Notes: generated from the letters alone by a model not told the origin. A DNA stretch of 64,000 nt from Amblyomma americanum (GCF_052857255.1 NW_027526485.1:1798001-1862000), one strand, 5' to 3'; shown: positions 22,369 through 33,898, numbered from the stretch's first letter. Made by a program: numbers and translations.

Positions 22369-22413
22369 TTTTTTCAGGATTCGGGCGACAGCATCGCCCA
22401 AATCCTGAAAAAA
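22369..22413. repeat. 20-bp hairpin with 5-base loop inside the PLE 5' junction
   Basis: TTTTTTCAGGATTCGGGCGA at 22,369-22,388 pairs with TCGCCCAAATCCTGAAAAAA at 22,394-22,413 at 19 of 20 positions, loop CAGCA. The right arm is PLE coding sequence; the left arm is a snap-back copy at the truncated 5' end. Confidence 0.85.
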
Positions 22414-22940
22414 TCGAGCATCCAGGTTACGCACGAGCCCACAAACACTGTTGGGCTTTGCCTACCTGTTCTCAAAGACCAGCCGCGGAGAGAAAGAGCC
22501 CAAGGCATTGTCTGCAAAATTCCATGCGCCAACTGCGACGCAAGCTACATCGGCAACACCAAAAATTTCAGAAAGAATACGGCAACATAAAAACGACGTC
22601 CGCAAATTCGCAAGAGAACGCAATCCAGTAGCCGAACATTCCGAGGACTCCGACCATAGAATCAACTTCGAAGAAACCCGCATCCTCGGAACCGAAACAA
22701 ATTACCACAAAAGGCTCCTTCTGGAATCCTGGCATATACCGCACAAAATGAAACCTGCCCCCAGTATATGCCCAGGGACTTCGCTCTTCAACCACCTCAA
22801 TGCAATGCGCCAGCTTGACTAACAGCCTAAACCCCCTTCCCCTCCCCCCGCGCCTTTTGCGTCACAGCTGTCGTTCCTTTGACCCCCCCCCCCTCCCCTC
22901 CATACATAAAAGACGCTAGCTATACTGCCCTCAGTCACCC

Positions 22941-22970
22941 CTGATGATGGAGCCGAGTCGGCTTCGAAAC
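22941..22970 (+). ncRNA. Hammerhead ribozyme core in a PLE terminus (candidate)
   Basis: CTGATGA (22,941-22,947) is followed by a stem II formed by GGAGCC (22,949-22,954) and GGCTTC (22,960-22,965) around GAGTC, and then GAAAC (22,966-22,970). This is the conserved hammerhead order. PLEs are known to carry hammerhead motifs in their terminal repeats. I did not establish stems I and III or a cleavage site, so activity is unproven. Confidence 0.6.
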
Positions 22971-23302
22971 GCCGGGTTAAAGTTGAAATTTTCGGTTGGA
23001 GTTGTGCAGCTTATTATAAACTTCCTCTGCTGCAGCCTTCTAGAATGCTGTACCCATGCTGTCCCACAAAATAAGCCATAGCCACTTCAGCTTTGGCTTA
23101 AAGCTGTACTCAAGGTGATTGTGAGCTCATCTTTTCACCGCGTGAACTCAAGCACCAAGTAACCACATAATTTTGAATAACCAGTGAACACTGCCGACAG
23201 ATACAATGCTGATTGCAGAATTTCCATGTTTACGAATCAGATTATAAAACTTGCAATGAGAAAAACATTTCTTTACAACAACCACTGAAAAGCCTGGCTT
23301 AC

Positions 23303-23484
23303 CAGAACAGCGCTTCTGTCAGGGTCTTCAAGGATTTCTTCTAGCTCCTCAACATCTCCCATGGAACTCAATGGGATCAGCTCTTCTCCAAGACAATGCT
23401 ACAGACCAGCTGCGTGATTCCCTTTGAGCTCTTTGATGCCAGCTCTGATCTCCATCAGGAGCTGCACTGTCCGACTTTTGAAGC
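23303..23484 (-). CDS. DUF4806-like gene, internal exon with in-frame stop
   Basis: Minus-strand exon of 182 bases: acceptor TTTCAG (AG at 23,485-23,486) and donor GTAAGC (GT at 23,302-23,301). It opens with two bases that complete a codon from the exon at 27,991-28,052 and then reads FKSRTVQLLMEIRAGIKEL, and after a TAG at 23,399-23,401 HCLGEELIPLSSMGDVEEL and EEILEDPDRSAVL. A helical segment followed by LPLSS-type and acidic-helix sequence is the usual lead-in to DUF4806. The TAG is the only stop in 60 codons; it is either a nonsense mutation in a decaying gene or a sequence error. Confidence 0.6.
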
Positions 23485-24708
23485 CTGAAATGTTCAAAAT
23501 CCATGATTAGAGAAAGACTGCTTATATCCCTCTGAGTTCTTTGGTATGACTAAAGGTATCACAATTTGGTTTGGACCAAACACTGATTGCATAGCACAGA
23601 AATAATTTTTTTTTTTAATTCGGTGCCACTTGAAAATGGTCAGTATCCCCGAGATGAACGCACTAGTTGCTGCACTACAAAGTACAAGTTGTCGAGTGTT
23701 TTGAAGGAAAAAAAAGTAGAACACGACTGCATTACTGGGTCCCATTCGCATCACGCATTTATTAGGTCTACCTTTATCCAACTTGAACCCAACAAGCTTC
23801 TCAGCTTGATAGAGCAGCTGTGTATTCTGAAAAGGTTCGAGGTTTTTGATATGAGCGAAACGCATGTCCACTCATGATTTTGAGAGCGCACTGCACAACA
23901 TAATCTGTTTGTGACCTGTAGTAAACTGTCAAAACATGCATCAGAGCAAAAAAGAGAAAGCTTCATGGCCTGTGGGTAGCGCGCCTGTCTCACAGGATTC
24001 AATTTCCACTACCACCTCTTAAAGAAATTTGGTGTATCTGAACATTGCTGAGCTGTTCCTGAATTTTTTTGTCTATCTGTTTCATTAGGATTTTCCACCC
24101 TTGGCCAACGCCACTGCAGAGTTTTCTGTGACAAAGGATCGATAACACTGTTGCATTAAAATTCAGAAATAATGTGGGGCCTGGACAGCAGTTAATGTGG
24201 TCACTGTGATGACAGCATTACATGTTATAGCCTTATGCTCCGGGTACTATCAGCAGATATGCCAATCAGTTGTTTTTAAAAACCATAACTTTTAAATTTC
24301 TGAGACTGACAAATTGCCCACATATTCACATTTTATGGAACTTCTCTGGAACTGCAATGCCACGACTAAGGGTGATGTCATAGGAAACGACAGGGTATCT
24401 CACACAGCCATTCACAGCAGTCATGACATTCTTGACAGTTGTCTGGAAATGAAACAGCACTATACAAAATTGAATGTGGCCCACTCACGTTGCGAACATG
24501 GAGGGTCCATATCTCGTGGATATAAAAAATCAATTCAATGATATATTGCCAAATTCATTATATAATCAGCATATAACTTTCCTTCCACTGCTATTGTAGA
24601 CAAGCAAGCAAGACTGAAGCAAGAAATATTAGAGGTAAGAAAATTCATATTCAAAATTCTGACTAAATTTCAGACAGCATTTGGTATTCGATTCGCACTT
24701 TCACTATA
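23485..24708. other. Intronic sequence, no recognised content
   Basis: AT-rich, with short open frames on both strands and no family motif. A tRNA-like patch near 23,970-24,000 (GGCCTGTGGGTAGCGCGCC) is too short to call. Confidence 0.4.
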
Positions 24709-26238
24709 GTTTATTCTCGTTATAACGAACATGAATACAGCGACTTTCCTTAATAGAAATGCTTTCACTAATCAATCCATTCTTTCCGTTTCATATAACG
24801 CTATCAGAAATATGTTCTTACAAAACAATGAATCATATCCAACGGTGAAATAAACTAAGTATCCATGTGCTGTGATTAAACTATCATTTGCGTGTGTGTA
24901 ACAGTACCGAGACTATTCTGGTGATCTGTTATAAAGATATTGTACATATTTGTTATTTCATTCATTCTCTTGTTATTGTTTTACTGCTGCCTGTCATCGC
25001 CGTGCCAAGCCGCTACGGGAGATGGGAGCTTTGTCAAGCCGCGTGCGCGGCTTTTTTTCCTTTCTCCTCAGCCATTGTACATGACTGAAATAAATGCAAA
25101 ATGAAATGAAATGAAAATGAAATCAGTATAATGAAATGAACAGTGCATAATCTGACACTCTATTGGTTTTAATGGAGCTGTTTTTTGTATTCGCATAGCT
25201 CAAAATGCACAAGGAGTCGTAAAAACTTCAAGCAATGCAATATTTTGATCATCTGAATAGTCCGCGGTAGTTGTGTGAATGAATCGAGCGTGCATTCACA
25301 TGCCGCACCATAGAGGGGCAGTACGAACTAGCATCAAGCTGACAGACGCATGACCGGCACGTGATCGAACCATCTTGCCGCACTCCCCTGCCACATGTGC
25401 AGACCTGCGCGCAAGTGGGCTGCACTCCATGACTCAATCAACTCCGTTGCGCAAAATGGCAATGCAGAAGCATAAAGTATTCTCATTTGAGTCGATGTTT
25501 TGGTAGTCCACAGCGAGCGCAAAAGGCCACATTACTGAGCAATACAGTGTTGCATCTAGCACTCAGTCGGCAATTGTGAACGCAAGACAGAAGATTGCAT
25601 TTGTTGACAACTGTTCCAAAGGAGACATGAAGAATGATCACCTTGTCATCATGTCGACTGGTGCTTCTGAATGTTACGTTTGAGAACTTAGTCTCTGCTT
25701 ATGACAAATTGGTGGTGGCACCTGAACTGACCGACCAAGAAATCGCTGACGAGGCCGGTTCTTGCAGATGATGCAAGTAGGGTTGATGACAGTGAACCGG
25801 AAAGTGAAAAATGAGCTCTAAAAATTGCAGAGGCTGCCGACACGGAAAGGAAATTGAAGGGCTACCTTGAGAAAGTACCTGTGGCCTGATGTGGAGAAAG
25901 CTCTACATTTAATTGATTTCATAGAGAATTTAGTCCTCTGAAATACTGCTCAGTGCCACCAAGCAAAGATTGCATTGTTTCTTAAATAAATCTGGGCGGA
26001 GCCAGCATCACCATCTAGTGTTCATTTCTGCTCTACAACACAGAACAAAGCGATATTTCGCATGCTTATAGCAAGCTCTGAATTCAACAATTGTGCGTTA
26101 TTACACCTTTCTGTTGTCCCCCTGCGAGAAGCCTTTGCTTGGGTTTATTTGCAGACTTTTGCAGATTTTTAGAACGATTGTTTAGTATAACAAATTTTAG
26201 GCCAAAATTAGGCTTAGTTATAACGGGATTTGACTCTA
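24709..26238 (+). mobile_element. Tigger-like transposon relic (candidate)
   Basis: The left edge TAGTTTATTCTCGTTATAAC (from about 24,706) and the right edge GTTATAACGGGATTTGACTC (to about 26,236) form an imperfect inverted pair of the TATAACG type seen in Tigger relatives. Inside, plus-strand reading near 25,600-25,930 gives NCSKGDMKNDHLVIMSTG and later ELTDQEIADEAGS and YLEKVP, resembling the acidic C-terminal tail of Tigger transposases. Most of the transposase is unreadable. Boundary and family are tentative. Confidence 0.4.
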
Positions 26239-26445
26239 TTCGAAACTCTTTGACCAGAAATTATGAATTTCTGGTTCATCTAAACTACCAGTGAAACATC
26301 GCGACATTCTCAGACAGAAGTATCTTGCACTTTTGAATGGAGCCTAGAGACATTGACATCAATGAAAGCATAGGAAATTTTTTTATGTTGATCATTTTAA
26401 AATAATAATGTAATCATTGAGATAATTGATTAGAAAGAAAGTGGG

Positions 26446-26940
26446 ATGCATACCTATGAGCGCCGTATCATCTTCTTCATTCCAAGTGCCCCGGCGGAAA
26501 GAGGGAGCCATCCTGGCGACTCAAGGAGAGGAGACTACGAGGGGGCTATAATACGGCTTCAAGCGGCTGACGTGAACGACGTCGCGGCCACGGCGGCCAT
26601 GGTCCGAAGAAGGTGTCACCGGTTCGATAATGTCGTTGACCGGTGACGTACGCTCCAAGATGCGGTAAGGGCCGATGTGCTTGGCCGAAAATTTGGACGT
26701 ATTCGGAACAGAGAGCCAGACCAGTGAGCCAGTGGAGAAGTGAACCGCGGGCGTGTCTTGATCGGAAGCATGGGTACGACGGAGACCTTGACGTTCGGCG
26801 GTGAAGGAGCGAGCCAACTGGCGGCACTGCTCAGCATGGCGGGCGATGTCAGAGAGGGAAGCATGTTCCGAGCTGTCGGGGTTGTAGGGAAGGATTGTAT
26901 CCAACATACAAGAAGGTTCGCGCCCGAATAAAAGAACTGT
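26446..26940 (-). mobile_element. Ty3/gypsy fragment: integrase C-terminus and start of 3' LTR
   Basis: The minus strand reads LDTILPYNPDSSEHASLSDI through SLVWLSVPNTSKFSAKHIGPYRILERT to DVVHVSRLKPYYSPLVVSS and a stop at about 26,521. GPYRILE is the GPY/F module that follows the integrase core in Ty3/gypsy elements. After the stop the sequence to 26,446 looks like the beginning of an LTR (TGGAATGAAGAAGATG). The element is cut at both sides; no LTR pair is visible. It lies in an intron of the DUF4806-like gene, in the same orientation. Confidence 0.75.
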
Positions 26941-27990
26941 TTACTGTTTTGAAAGCTGGGCATAGAATATAAACACGCGTACAAAAACAAACCCAGAGAC
27001 ATCATTGGTATTTTTTAAATATGTTTTCAAACATCCTTAGCTGCATCTATCTGGTTTTATTGCTTTACTTTTTGATCTTGGATAGCACTGCAATCGCAGG
27101 ACCTGATTCTCATAGGCCTTTGTGGTGCCCGTGTGACAGGGGTATTATATGGGCAGGTATGACCAAAACGTAATCAACCAATCCAGGCAACTTGCACAGC
27201 TAGCGGAAATAAGCTAAATAACATAGAGAATTACACGGTGCAAATATTTAATTATTAAAACAAACACTTTAAGAATATCGCTTGTTACATATACAAGGGG
27301 TGCTCAGCAAGCATCTACTGAAGTACCTTCTGTCAGCATTACAGAGTTCAGCTTTTTTGTGCTGATTGTGACAAGTCTAAAAATAAACAGATTAGCGGCA
27401 CAGTCTAATTAAAATATTGGAAGTGACAGGACAGCAAGTGCAGTGAAATATCGGCTACGTGGAAAGGAAACCCCATTTTGCAAGTCAATTGTTTTCAAAG
27501 AAAAGAATAAAAATGAAATCTATGAAAGGAACACTCCTGAACGTTCATAAATCGAGGAGGCATCCAATCTTGCATTGTTATGGGAGATGGAACATGAGTC
27601 ACACACCATGATCCATAGTCCAAACAAGAGTGCACGCTATGGAAAAAGGGTCATCAACTCCAAGAAATTTCATGAGGCATTGTCAGCTGGAAAAACTAGG
27701 CAAACAGAAATCCAGATAATAGGAAGTGTCTTTTTTTACTAAAGTTTACGCCACACAAGCAATTAACAGATACTCCTATGCTTCATAACTAAACCTAGGC
27801 ATTGTGTGGGCAGTCAAAGTGAAATTCTGGGAAGTTGTCAGAAAATTTGCTGCTCTTTCACAACAATGCCCTAACTCACAAGTCTTTCAAATTGCACTAT
27901 CTGGGAATATGACTACGAAGCTCAACCACTGAACCTGCTGTGCAGGCCTGTGTCCCGGTGGTTACTTTTTCTTCCGTAACATGAAGAAAC
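26941..27990. other. Intronic sequence, no recognised content
   Basis: AT-rich, no motif-bearing frame and no repeat ends found. Confidence 0.4.
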
Positions 27991-28052
27991 CTCTGCACAG
28001 GCTACAATTGCCTGTTGATGATGCAGTCAAGGATGCAGTAACAGGTTTCCTC
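27991..28052 (-). CDS. DUF4806-like gene, candidate small exon
   Basis: On the minus strand TTTCTGCTGCAG (AG at 28,053-28,054) precedes 62 bases reading RKPVTASLTASSTGNCSLCR, followed by donor GTTTCT (GT at 27,990-27,989). One leftover base at the start fits the candidate exon at 31,948-32,002 (phase 2), and one at the end fits the exon at 23,303-23,484 (phase 1, completing a Gly codon). The Ser/Thr-rich content suits a linker. No homology supports it; the case rests on splice signals and two phase agreements. Confidence 0.45.
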
Positions 28053-28845
28053 CTGCAGCAGAAACACATTTCTTTCTGTTGCAAGAGAAACAATATGTGG
28101 TGAATTGAAATTAGCGCGCTAATGTCAAGAAGGTTAGACTGATAAGTGGAAAGTTTAATTTTCGACTAAATACTTTTTATACATTTTGGCAGACAACTAA
28201 CTGAGTACCCTTTGTAGTAGCCTGGTCAGGAAATAACCGCGTGTATGCAGTCAGTGAATGGCTCCACTAACGCAGATTGTGTATGGAGTAAGAAAAAAAA
28301 AGAAATTTTCTCTTCTTCTGTCATGGCTTTCAAGCTGATGATTGCTTCTTAAAGGACTGTAGACACCAAATTTTGGTTGCACGTTTCAGTGCTTTTAATG
28401 ATGCACAAGCTTTTATTATACACAGATCCCCATGTCATATTTGCCTAAGACCGTTTAATAGTTTTTAACCAAGTTTTTTGCTCGTCTGTCTAGGTTTCGA
28501 TGCGAACAATTCAGCGATGGCTATGATGTCAAAGTCTAGGTCATGTGACGGATAAAAACTGCGATATATTTGCTGCTTCTTCACTCCTTGCGATTCTTGT
28601 TTTTGAGGTAGGCTGGCTTTAGAATTTTAGTGAATCAAAACGGCGAAGCAGCGATTAGATTGCGGCGAATCTTTGCAGTGTTTGTTTGGTCATTCTTCCA
28701 TGCTGCCAGCGCGCCGCTTTATCGATTTGTTTGCGATGCAAGACACGACAAGAATTATATCGATTGATCGCATCCAGGCAGAGCTGATTCTATGTTGTTC
28801 CGGATTGTTCTAGTAACTTTGCCCGCTTCATCTCGAATGTTCGTT

Positions 28846-29645
28846 ATTTATTTATTTATTTATTCAAGTTACCCCTAAAGGCCCTCCAGAAGAGGGTATT
28901 ACATAGGGGGGGGGGGGGGGTACAATCATAAGTAATCGCGATACATTTCAACAAGTAATTAAAACATAAGGCATCACACAAAGAAAAATTGAACACTAAC
29001 AAAAACAGCAAACATTTACACATTTCCGTCACAGCGAAGAAGCTCTTGGAATTTTTTATTGTCAGTTTCTGTGGCGATGACTGATGGCAAACTATTCCAT
29101 TCAGTGATAGTACGGGGAATAAATGAATTGGCATAAGACGATGAATGACAGTTTACGCGTTTAACTTTGAAAGAATGATCACGGCGTGGAAAGAGAGCAT
29201 CAGGTGACTGAAACAAATCACGGCGAAGGGATGGGTGGTGATAAAGCTTATGGAAAAGGGTTAAGCGAGCAAGTTTACGGCGATATGACAAATCTTCCAG
29301 TTCGGCACGTTTTTTTAATGCTGAAAGGCTTGTGAAGGGTGAGTAGTCTGAAAATATGAAACGAACAGCACGGTTTTGCAAGGATTCAATGTTAGTGATA
29401 ACGTAGGCTTGAATAGGGTCCCAAATGGCCGCAGCATATTCGATTTTAGGGCGTATTAGAGTTATATAAGCAAGCTTTTTAACGTGTATAGTGGCGTATC
29501 TGAGGTTACGTTTAAGAAAACCAAGTGAGCGGTTAGCAGATGCTAGGGTGAGGTCGATATGGTCATGCCATGTTAGGTCAAACTGAAGGTGCACCCCAAG
29601 GTACTTGTATGTTGATGTTAGTTCCACAGTATTGTCATTTAGAAT
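28846..29645 (-). mobile_element. CR1/L2-like LINE, 5'-truncated, nested
   Basis: On the minus strand the frame reads STYKYLGVHLQFDLTWHDHI near its start, IRPKIEYAAAIWDP in the middle and FIPRTITEWNSLPSV near the end, stopping at 29,016. This is the thumb and C-terminal region shared by CR1/L2-like non-LTR reverse transcriptases; catalytic palm and endonuclease are missing. The 3' end has a run of G on the minus-strand complement near 28,908-28,919 and finishes in ATAAATAAATAAATAAC repeats at 28,846-28,865, the type of tail used by this group. The flanking halves of the host transposon correspond to the uninterrupted copy at 2,227-2,620. Confidence 0.8.
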
Positions 29646-29996
29646 CATCTTTAAAATGAGCACGGCCGAGAGCGGCGGGCATTCTGTTCGACGATTGCCG
29701 AGCACGCATATTGCTACGCCGCCGCCGTTTGATTCAGTCCATTGTGGGCGCAAGTCGGCCCCAATAAAAAACTTTGTTTAGACGCCATTTTCGCTGCCGT
29801 TCTGCTTCCCGTAATGCAGTCACTACTTCGTGACAATATTGCAGTTTTTCATCTGTCACATGCCCTAGACGTGAAAGCCATCGCTCGGCTGTTGAAACCA
29901 AAACCAAAACAGGTGAGCTGAAATTCGATTACAAGTTATACAGCAGCTGTAGGCAAATACCACATGATGATCTTCGTATAGTAAAGTATTGTGCAT

Positions 29997-30159
29997 TGTG
30001 ATAGCGCGACGCTGTGCTGTGACGTTATCGCGGCCTATGACGAACCATGATTCCGTGCTCTGTTATCACGCCGCTCGGGCCTATATATATATATATATCC
30101 TGTGTGCGTTTGAATAAACGTTCTTCGCTCGTCGTCCACGTCTGGCGTCAGTCATATCA
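29997..30159 (+). repeat. 5' LTR of the gypsy derivative
   Basis: 163 bp, TG...CA ends, containing (TA)8 at about 30,082-30,098 and AATAAA at 30,113-30,118, a candidate polyadenylation signal. Compared with the 3' LTR only the TA count differs. Confidence 0.9.
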
Positions 30160-30395
30160 TCTGGCGACGAGGCACTTCGGCCACGCGGGGGAGGCCGGCT
30201 CGGCACGGCGGCAGCAACGTTCTGCACGAAGAAAACCAGCGGAAGGAACCGGCACGTTTGTCGAGAGCCTGACCGTGGACTAGCAGTACGTGTTCAAGGA
30301 GCACGACAGCGAGCGAAAGCATCGACAGACGCCCAGCGGAACTGCCGACGGAGGAAAGTGACAACGGACGCAACGTGTGATGAGTATTGCCAAAA

Positions 30396-31300
30396 ATGCC
30401 TTCGTACGGAAAGATAGCGGAGTTTGATGCTAAGACGCAGAACTTTGAATCATACGTGGAACGTTTTGAACTTTTTGTTGGCGCGAACGAAATCGCTGAG
30501 GAGAAAAAACTGTGTTTTTGACTGTTATTGGCGCGGAAGCTTATGAGGTGCTAAAGAGTCTTAGTGTTCCGAAAACGCCCGCTGAACACACGTATACTGA
30601 GGTAAAGCGCTTGCTTCAAACCCATTACTGCCCGAAAAGCTCTGTGATTGCCGAACGTTGCAAATTCAATCGCCGCGTGCAACTAGAGCATGAAGGTGTG
30701 GAAGAGTTTATTGTTGAATTGAAACACTTGGCCAGGAAGTGCGACTTTGGCACATTCTTGCACAAGATGCGCTGCGGGACAGGTTAGTTGCAGGATTGCG
30801 GAACGAGGAAAGCCAGCGCGCATTGTTCGCTGCCGAGAATTTAACGTTCGAGGGGGCGTGCAAAATTGCATTGGACCGGGAACTGGCTGCAAAAGACGCC
30901 GCGACAATGCAAGCGAAGGAAGCAAACTTATCGTTGCATTCCTTGCAGGCTAAGAGCGCAAGGAACGAAAGATTGCCGAGATCGACTCCTGACCAAGTGC
31001 CAGTGAATTCGTCCTGTGAAAGATGCGGCAGGAAGCATGAATCACAGAAGTGCTGGTACAAAAATTTTAAGTGCCATAAGTGTTCAAAAGTTGGTCACTT
31101 GCAGAAAATGTGCCCGAAGGCAAAGCGCGTGAATGCAATGGATGATACTGAGAACGAGGAAGAGGAGTTACACGTGTACCATTTTAAAAACTTGACGCGA
31201 CCAAGTTACGAAGTGAATGTTGAAGTGGAAGGCAAGCCATTGAAAATGCAGATCGACACAGGCGCGGCTGTTTCAATTGTTCCAGAGAGTGTGTACTCAG
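30396..31300 (+). pseudogene. gag and start of protease of the gypsy derivative
   Basis: Frame from ATG 30,396 (MPSYGKIAEFDAKTQNFESY) stops at about 30,519 through a one-base shift; the next frame (FLTVIGAEAYEVLKSL) runs to 30,785, where a second shift leads to the frame ending in this element's nucleocapsid: CERCGRKHESQKC and CHKCSKVGHLQKMC near 31,015-31,115. The aspartic protease starts with MQIDTGAAVSIVPESVY (catalytic DTG) near 31,246-31,296 and is then cut by the rearrangement. Gag would coat the RNA in cytoplasmic particles; with two frameshifts and no polymerase this copy could move only with help from a relative. Confidence 0.8.
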
Positions 31301-31460
31301 ACACCCGGCTCAATGTCAGGTTCCGCTTTGTGGCCTTAGCAACTTCCGCAGCATTTAACGGCAGGCTCTCGAATACTGCTAAGCATTCTTCCGAGACATC
31401 AGTTGCCTTCTCTGCCTGCGGTAATCTGGACAGCGCGTCCGCTACTTCCAGGTTCACACA
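31300..31460 (-). pseudogene. Inverted pol fragment inside the gypsy derivative
   Basis: Read on the minus strand, opposite to gag, this piece gives NLEVADALSRLPQAEKATD, the ADALSRL motif that closes the RNase H domain of Ty3/gypsy pol, followed by linker sequence up to LTLSRV. It abuts the protease start at about 31,300 and the polypurine tract on the other side. An inversion together with deletion of most of pol explains the arrangement. Confidence 0.7.
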
Positions 31461-31496
31461 TGAGAACTTTAAGTAGAGCCTGTGGGGGGGAAGAAA

Positions 31497-31653
31497 TGTG
31501 ATAGCGCGACGCTGTGCTGTGACGTTATCGCGGCCTATGACGAACCATGATTCCGTGCTCTGTTATCACGCCGCTCGGGCCTATATATATATCCTGTGTG
31601 CGTTTGAATAAACGTTCTTCGCTCGTCGTCCACGTCTGGCGTCAGTCATATCA
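31497..31653 (+). repeat. 3' LTR of the gypsy derivative
   Basis: 157 bp, same sequence as the 5' LTR but with (TA)5 at about 31,582-31,592. Followed directly by the TGCAT target duplication. Confidence 0.9.
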
Positions 31654-31947
31654 TGCATCATTAAAAACAATAAAACAAGCAACCAAAAATTACGTGTCTA
31701 TAGAACTTTAAACAAAGATACTTTTTCGCTGTTTGCTAACATATAATACTGCAAGGCCTGAGAACCTAGACATGTAACCATAGTAGAATTCAAATAGGTT
31801 ATAAGTTTTAAATTAGAACCCCCTGCCCCATCTCTTCATGCCAGAGACAGGAATTATCAAGAACATTTGCAGGTGTAGTGAAAAGGTTGTGTGTGAAACA
31901 AAATCCGGATGATTTATGTATCGTCCTGGTCACTTCAACGCCATTAC

Positions 31948-32002
31948 CTGCTGCTCGGTGGTGTCTTCATACCAAATGAAACAGAAGAATGAGAGTTTCG
32001 GA
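31948..32002 (-). CDS. DUF4806-like gene, candidate small exon
   Basis: Minus strand: acceptor TTGTTTCAAG (AG at 32,003-32,004), 55 bases reading RNSHSSVSFGMKTPPSS, donor GTAATG (GT at 31,947-31,946). It leaves two bases that fit the one-base start of the candidate exon at 27,991-28,052. It needs phase 1 at entry, whereas the exon at 33,966-34,066 ends in phase 0, so a further exon is missing or this exon is wrong. Confidence 0.35.
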
Positions 32003-32354
32003 CTTGAAACAATGAGTTCATACAGAGTTAAGCAAGACCTTTCCACAAGTGCAGTGTCACCACCACTGTCACCGCCCCCCCACTCCTGTGGTGCACTGTA
32101 TCTCCTTGAGCCATATACCCCTCACCCCTCTAATGTGATGCCACTGCATTAAAACAGTAACATACAGACTCGGATGTTAAACACAGGAAACACAATATGA
32201 TACTATAGTTGGATGCAACTCAAGCAACTACGCAGCTTTTTCCCATCAAAGGACTTCCCTGCAGCTAGTGGTGTCAGCGGATTCTCATTATGTCATAGAT
32301 AGTAATCCCCTTAGACCTGCTAGCTTGACACCACAGGGTATGACAGATGATAGA

Positions 32355-33000
32355 GGGTTCATCATCATCAACCTGACTACACCCACTTCAGCAAAAACAT
32401 CTTTTCCTGTATCCGTCCAATTAACCCGGCCTTGTGCCAGCTGCATCCACATAATCCCCGCAAAATTCCTAACCTCATCCTAACACCTGTCTTTCTGCAG
32501 CCCCCTCCTACACTTCCCTTCCCTTGGAATTCAGACCATTACCCTTGGCTTCACATCACATGCCCTGCCCACTTCATCTCGAGTGCAACTATATTATCAG
32601 AAACGTACGTTTGTTCGCTGACCCACTCTGCACGTTTGATGTCTCTTAACATTACACCTGTCATTTCCCGTTCCATAGCTTTCGGCGTTGACTTCAATTT
32701 AAGCAGAACCCGTTTTGTTATGTTGCCCTTCACTTTATGCCCCACATGCGAGTAACGGTAAGACAGAGCTGTCATGTGCTTTCCTCTTAAGTGATACTGA
32801 TAACTTGCCATTCATGATCTCAGAGTATGTGACAAACGCACTCCATCTCAATCTGATCAGTCTAGTCATTTCCATTTCATGACCTGGCTCTGCGGTCACT
32901 ACCTGCCCTAAGTAGGCGTATTCCCTTACCACTTCCAGTACCTCGCTACCTATCGCAAACTGCTGTTTCCTTCGGAGGCTGTTGAACATTAACGTTACAT
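32355..33000 (-). mobile_element. RTE-type LINE, 3' end
   Basis: Minus-strand reading, with a frame change near 32,780, gives EVVREYAYLGQVVTAEPGHE, SLKRKAHDSSVLPLLACGA, MEREMTGVMLRDIKRAEWVS and a decayed tail ending at a TGATGATGATGAA tract near 32,357-32,370. This is the C-terminus of RTE-class endonuclease-reverse transcriptases, which end in such trinucleotide tails. 5' truncated and dead. It lies in an intron of the DUF4806-like gene. Confidence 0.75.
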
Positions 33001-33165
33001 TAGATAATCATAGATTCCTCAGGCGTTCTCCACTGAAAGGGGGTTCACCATGACTTACTCGGATTAACCGCGACATCACGAAAGTCACAAGACACCAATG
33101 GCAGAAGGGCCTTGTTCTAAAGGGCATCTGCTTCTTTTTTCTTGAGTTGTACACAACTACACTGC

Positions 33166-33898
<733 letters not shown>

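Larger units (their letters stand above)
22345..23006 (+). mobile_element. Penelope-like element fragment with short terminal inverted repeats
   Basis: A plus-strand frame reads SIAQILKKSSIQVTHEPT from about 22,390, then the GIY-YIG endonuclease start (GIVCKIPCANCDASYIG at about 22,500-22,555) and, one frame over, RIRQHKNDVRKF and on to the stop near 22,820. The 3' non-coding part carries a hammerhead-like core at 22,941-22,970. The right end TTGAAATTTTCGGTTGGAGT is repeated inverted at the left end (CACAACTCCAACC, 22,345-22,357), so the copy has fold-back ends. PLEs transpose with a reverse transcriptase plus GIY-YIG endonuclease; this copy lacks the polymerase. It lies in the intron between two exons of the DUF4806-like gene. 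Confidence 0.75.
29997..31653 (+). mobile_element. Ty3/gypsy deletion derivative with near-identical LTRs
   Basis: LTRs at 29,997-30,159 (163 bp) and 31,497-31,653 (157 bp) both start TGTGATAGCG and end CATATCA; I see no difference except three TA units. A 5-bp target duplication TGCAT flanks them (29,992-29,996 and 31,654-31,658). A candidate primer-binding site follows the first LTR (TCTGGCGACGAGGC) and a purine tract (GTGGGGGGGAAGAAA) precedes the second. The interior is only 1.34 kb: gag, the start of protease, then a piece of pol in reverse orientation. The identical LTRs mark a recent insertion of an element already unable to encode its enzymes. Confidence 0.9.
28353..31707 (+). mobile_element. 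TTAA-flanked DNA transposon with long TIRs, host to two nested insertions
   Basis: TTAA at 28,349-28,352 and 31,708-31,711 flank inverted ends AGGACTGTAGACAC and AGTTCTATAGACAC. The inverted similarity continues for over 200 bases: TTTTAATGATGCA, then TATAC..GATC.CCATGT and TATTTGCCTA, then GTCACATG.CCTAGAC and GCCATCGCT are found on both ends in opposite orientation (28,353-28,575 against 29,823-29,996 plus 31,654-31,707). TTAA target duplications point to the piggyBac superfamily, but no transposase is present. A LINE (28,846-29,645) and an LTR element (29,997-31,653) sit inside; without them the element is about 0.9 kb. Confidence 0.7.
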
